Shown piece by piece: positions 13,385 to 14,586 of a stretch of 14,586 nt of DNA. A program made the position numbers and the translations under genes. The stretch is taken from assembly GCA_023144715.1 (NCBI GenBank), contig JAGLFC010000013.1:1-14586 (forward strand), given 5' to 3'. A model generated the notes under the pieces. That model made no database searches. It was given only the letters and a program-made list of their open reading frames with translations, and was not told the DNA's origin. The DNA comes from Gammaproteobacteria bacterium. GTDB lineage: Bacteria > Pseudomonadota > Gammaproteobacteria > GRL18. Within the stretch, counting starts at the first letter, position 1; every line of letters begins with the position of its first letter.

Positions 13385-14586
13385 TGGCAGAATTACCAAT
13401 TTTAGAGCAACGATTTAGAATGCCTAATATCACGGTTGGCAAAGCGTTTAAAGAAAAAATTCAAGCCGTGGGTGATTTGAATGGTGAATTAGAACTGTGT
13501 AGTACTCAGATAGATAGTGCATTAGAAGGCTTATCGATCAATGATAACACGTTTATGGCAGAAGGATCGGTTAATAAAAGTGGTGATTATACTATTGAAT
13601 TATATTGTTATTTGCTCTTAGCCTCAGGTGAAAAACAAAAAGTCAAAGGCATGTTAAAAGTATCTGTCATTCCTGATCCCCATTCTCTATGGAAAAATTT
13701 ACCCTCTGATCATAATGCACCTTTTCATAAATCTGATAGTGCCTCTGATTCTTGTAAGACAGACTCTGCTCACTTCATTGCCGCGAGTGTGAGAGGACGA
13801 TCACATGCACACAAAGGGATTCATAGAGAGGATGATATTACAATACATTGCTCTTCTTCACAATGGAGTATTATGGCGATAGCAGATGGTGCAGGATCTT
13901 GTCAATACTCAAGACGCGGATCAGAATTAGCCACCTTGTGTGCCACAGAGACATTAAAAGAAACACTGAATGATCATTATGGCTCGGATTTAGAAAAGAT
14001 TATCACTGAGTCATTAATAGAAAAGTCCGATGATAAAAAAGCGATAAAAATCAAACAAACACTGGGTAACATCTATCAGCAAACAATGGTTAAAGCGGTT
14101 CACAATGTCGCGTTAGCCATTCAAGAAGAAGTCAATATTCTTAATGATACTGGTGATCAAAAAAAAGATAACAATCCTATCTGTTTTAAAGATTTTTCAA
14201 CCACATTATTGTTAGTCGCATACAAGCCTGTGAGCGATGGTTATTTAATTTTTTCTTTTTGGGTGGGTGATGGTGTGGCAGTTATTTATGATAAGGGCAA
14301 AAGTGTCACACTTTTAGGTGAGCCTGATAGCGGTGAATATGCAGGACAAACACGCTTTCTGGATTATAAACTCTTTGAAGACAGTCATATTTATAATCGT
14401 ATTCGTATTCAAAAAGTATCCTCAATGACAGCTTTAATACTGGCTACCGATGGTATTAGTGATGCTAAATTTGATACAGAAAAACAATTATCCAGTGTTG
14501 AACAATGGGATGTTTTATGGAATGAATTGGAACCGATTGTTAATAATAACGACTTGAAACAAGGTGAAAAAAACTTATTAAAGTGG
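13384..14586 (+). CDS. PP2C (PPM)-family serine/threonine phosphatase, 3' truncated by window edge
   Basis: The frame opens with ATG 13384 (overlapping the TerY stop) and stays open for 401 codons to the window end. The C-terminal part is a PPM phosphatase. Motifs are HREDD (147-151), ADGAGS (167-172, D168), FSTTLLLV (271-278), WVGDG (293-297, D296) and LATDGISD (353-360, D356 and D360). These are the metal-binding aspartates. Residues about 12-97 resemble an Ig-like beta-sandwich (TVGKAF ... SGDYTIEL ... KGMLKVSV), and a polar linker (about 104-128) follows. GAGGG lies 8 nt upstream. In ter loci this gene goes with TerY and a protein kinase, the 'TerY-P' set; a kinase gene may follow outside the window. 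Phosphatase call firm; Ig-like call tentative. Confidence 0.86.
   Translation, partial: MAELPILEQRFRMPNITVGKAFKEKIQAVGDLNGELELCSTQIDSALEGLSINDNTFMAEGSVNKSGDYTIELYCYLLLASGEKQKVKGMLKVSVIPDPHSLWKNLPSDHNAPFHKSDSASDSCKTDSAHFIAASVRGRSHAHKGIHREDDITIHCSSSQWSIMAIADGAGSCQYSRRGSELATLCATETLKETLNDHYGSDLEKIITESLIEKSDDKKAIKIKQTLGNIYQQTMVKAVHNVALAIQEEVNILNDTGDQKKDNNPICFKDFSTTLLLVAYKPVSDGYLIFSFWVGDGVAVIYDKGKSVTLLGEPDSGEYAGQTRFLDYKLFEDSHIYNRIRIQKVSSMTALILATDGISDAKFDTEKQLSSVEQWDVLWNELEPIVNNNDLKQGEKNLLKW

Noticed and set aside
1..14586. Genomic island with mobile-element borders
   Set aside because: No integrase, transposase, tRNA or direct-repeat border was seen, and composition looks uniform across the window.

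Overview
The window reads as chromosomal DNA from an AT-rich gammaproteobacterium. RluE and the housekeeping genes at the left (CysC fragment, Na/Ca exchanger, GspE/PilB-type ATPase) resemble those of free-living, possibly sulfur-metabolising, members of that class; the exact lineage cannot be read from the sequence. Base composition looks uniformly AT-rich. No integrase, transposase, tRNA, CRISPR array or attachment-site-like repeat was seen.

Left part (1-5123), apparently unrelated genes: the 3' end of an adenylylsulfate kinase gene (cysC) with a good intrinsic terminator; a CaCA-family cation exchanger; a convergent gene for a GspE/PilB secretion or pilus assembly ATPase; rluE (23S rRNA pseudouridine synthase); and, convergent with rluE, an AIM24-family protein.

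Right part (5340-14586, running off the end): a tellurite-resistance-type (Ter) stress locus, all on the plus strand, in three blocks. Block 1 (5340-10876) has terB, two tandem TerD-family genes (TerE-like and TerD-like), then a tightly packed four-gene block: a phosphoribosyltransferase with a TRSP domain, a HAD phosphatase, a StiP/PELOTA-type phosphoribosyltransferase and a CitE-like TIM-barrel lyase. Published comparative genomics of ter loci predicts that this type of block makes a nucleoside-like metabolite. Block 2 (10962-11567) is a single TerZ/TerX-like gene between two terminator-like hairpins. Block 3 (11678 to the end) has two vWA-domain TerY proteins, the second with a C-terminal cysteine-rich metal-binding domain, and a PP2C phosphatase with an Ig-like N-terminal region. 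This matches the 'TerY-P' set, in which a protein kinase is the usual third member and may lie just outside the window.

Together the genes suggest a calcium/metal-responsive sensing layer (TerB, TerD family, TerY), a small-molecule pathway and a phosphorylation switch. The terB leader carries two overlapping inverted repeats that cannot both form, and the hairpins between blocks suggest separate dosage control. The classical membrane subunit TerC, TerA and the ATP-grasp ligase often found with the biosynthetic block are not in this window. The locus type is known from comparative genomics, but its chemistry and signal remain unresolved; the odd points here are the regulatory structures, the domain make-up of the PP2C and the composition of the locus.
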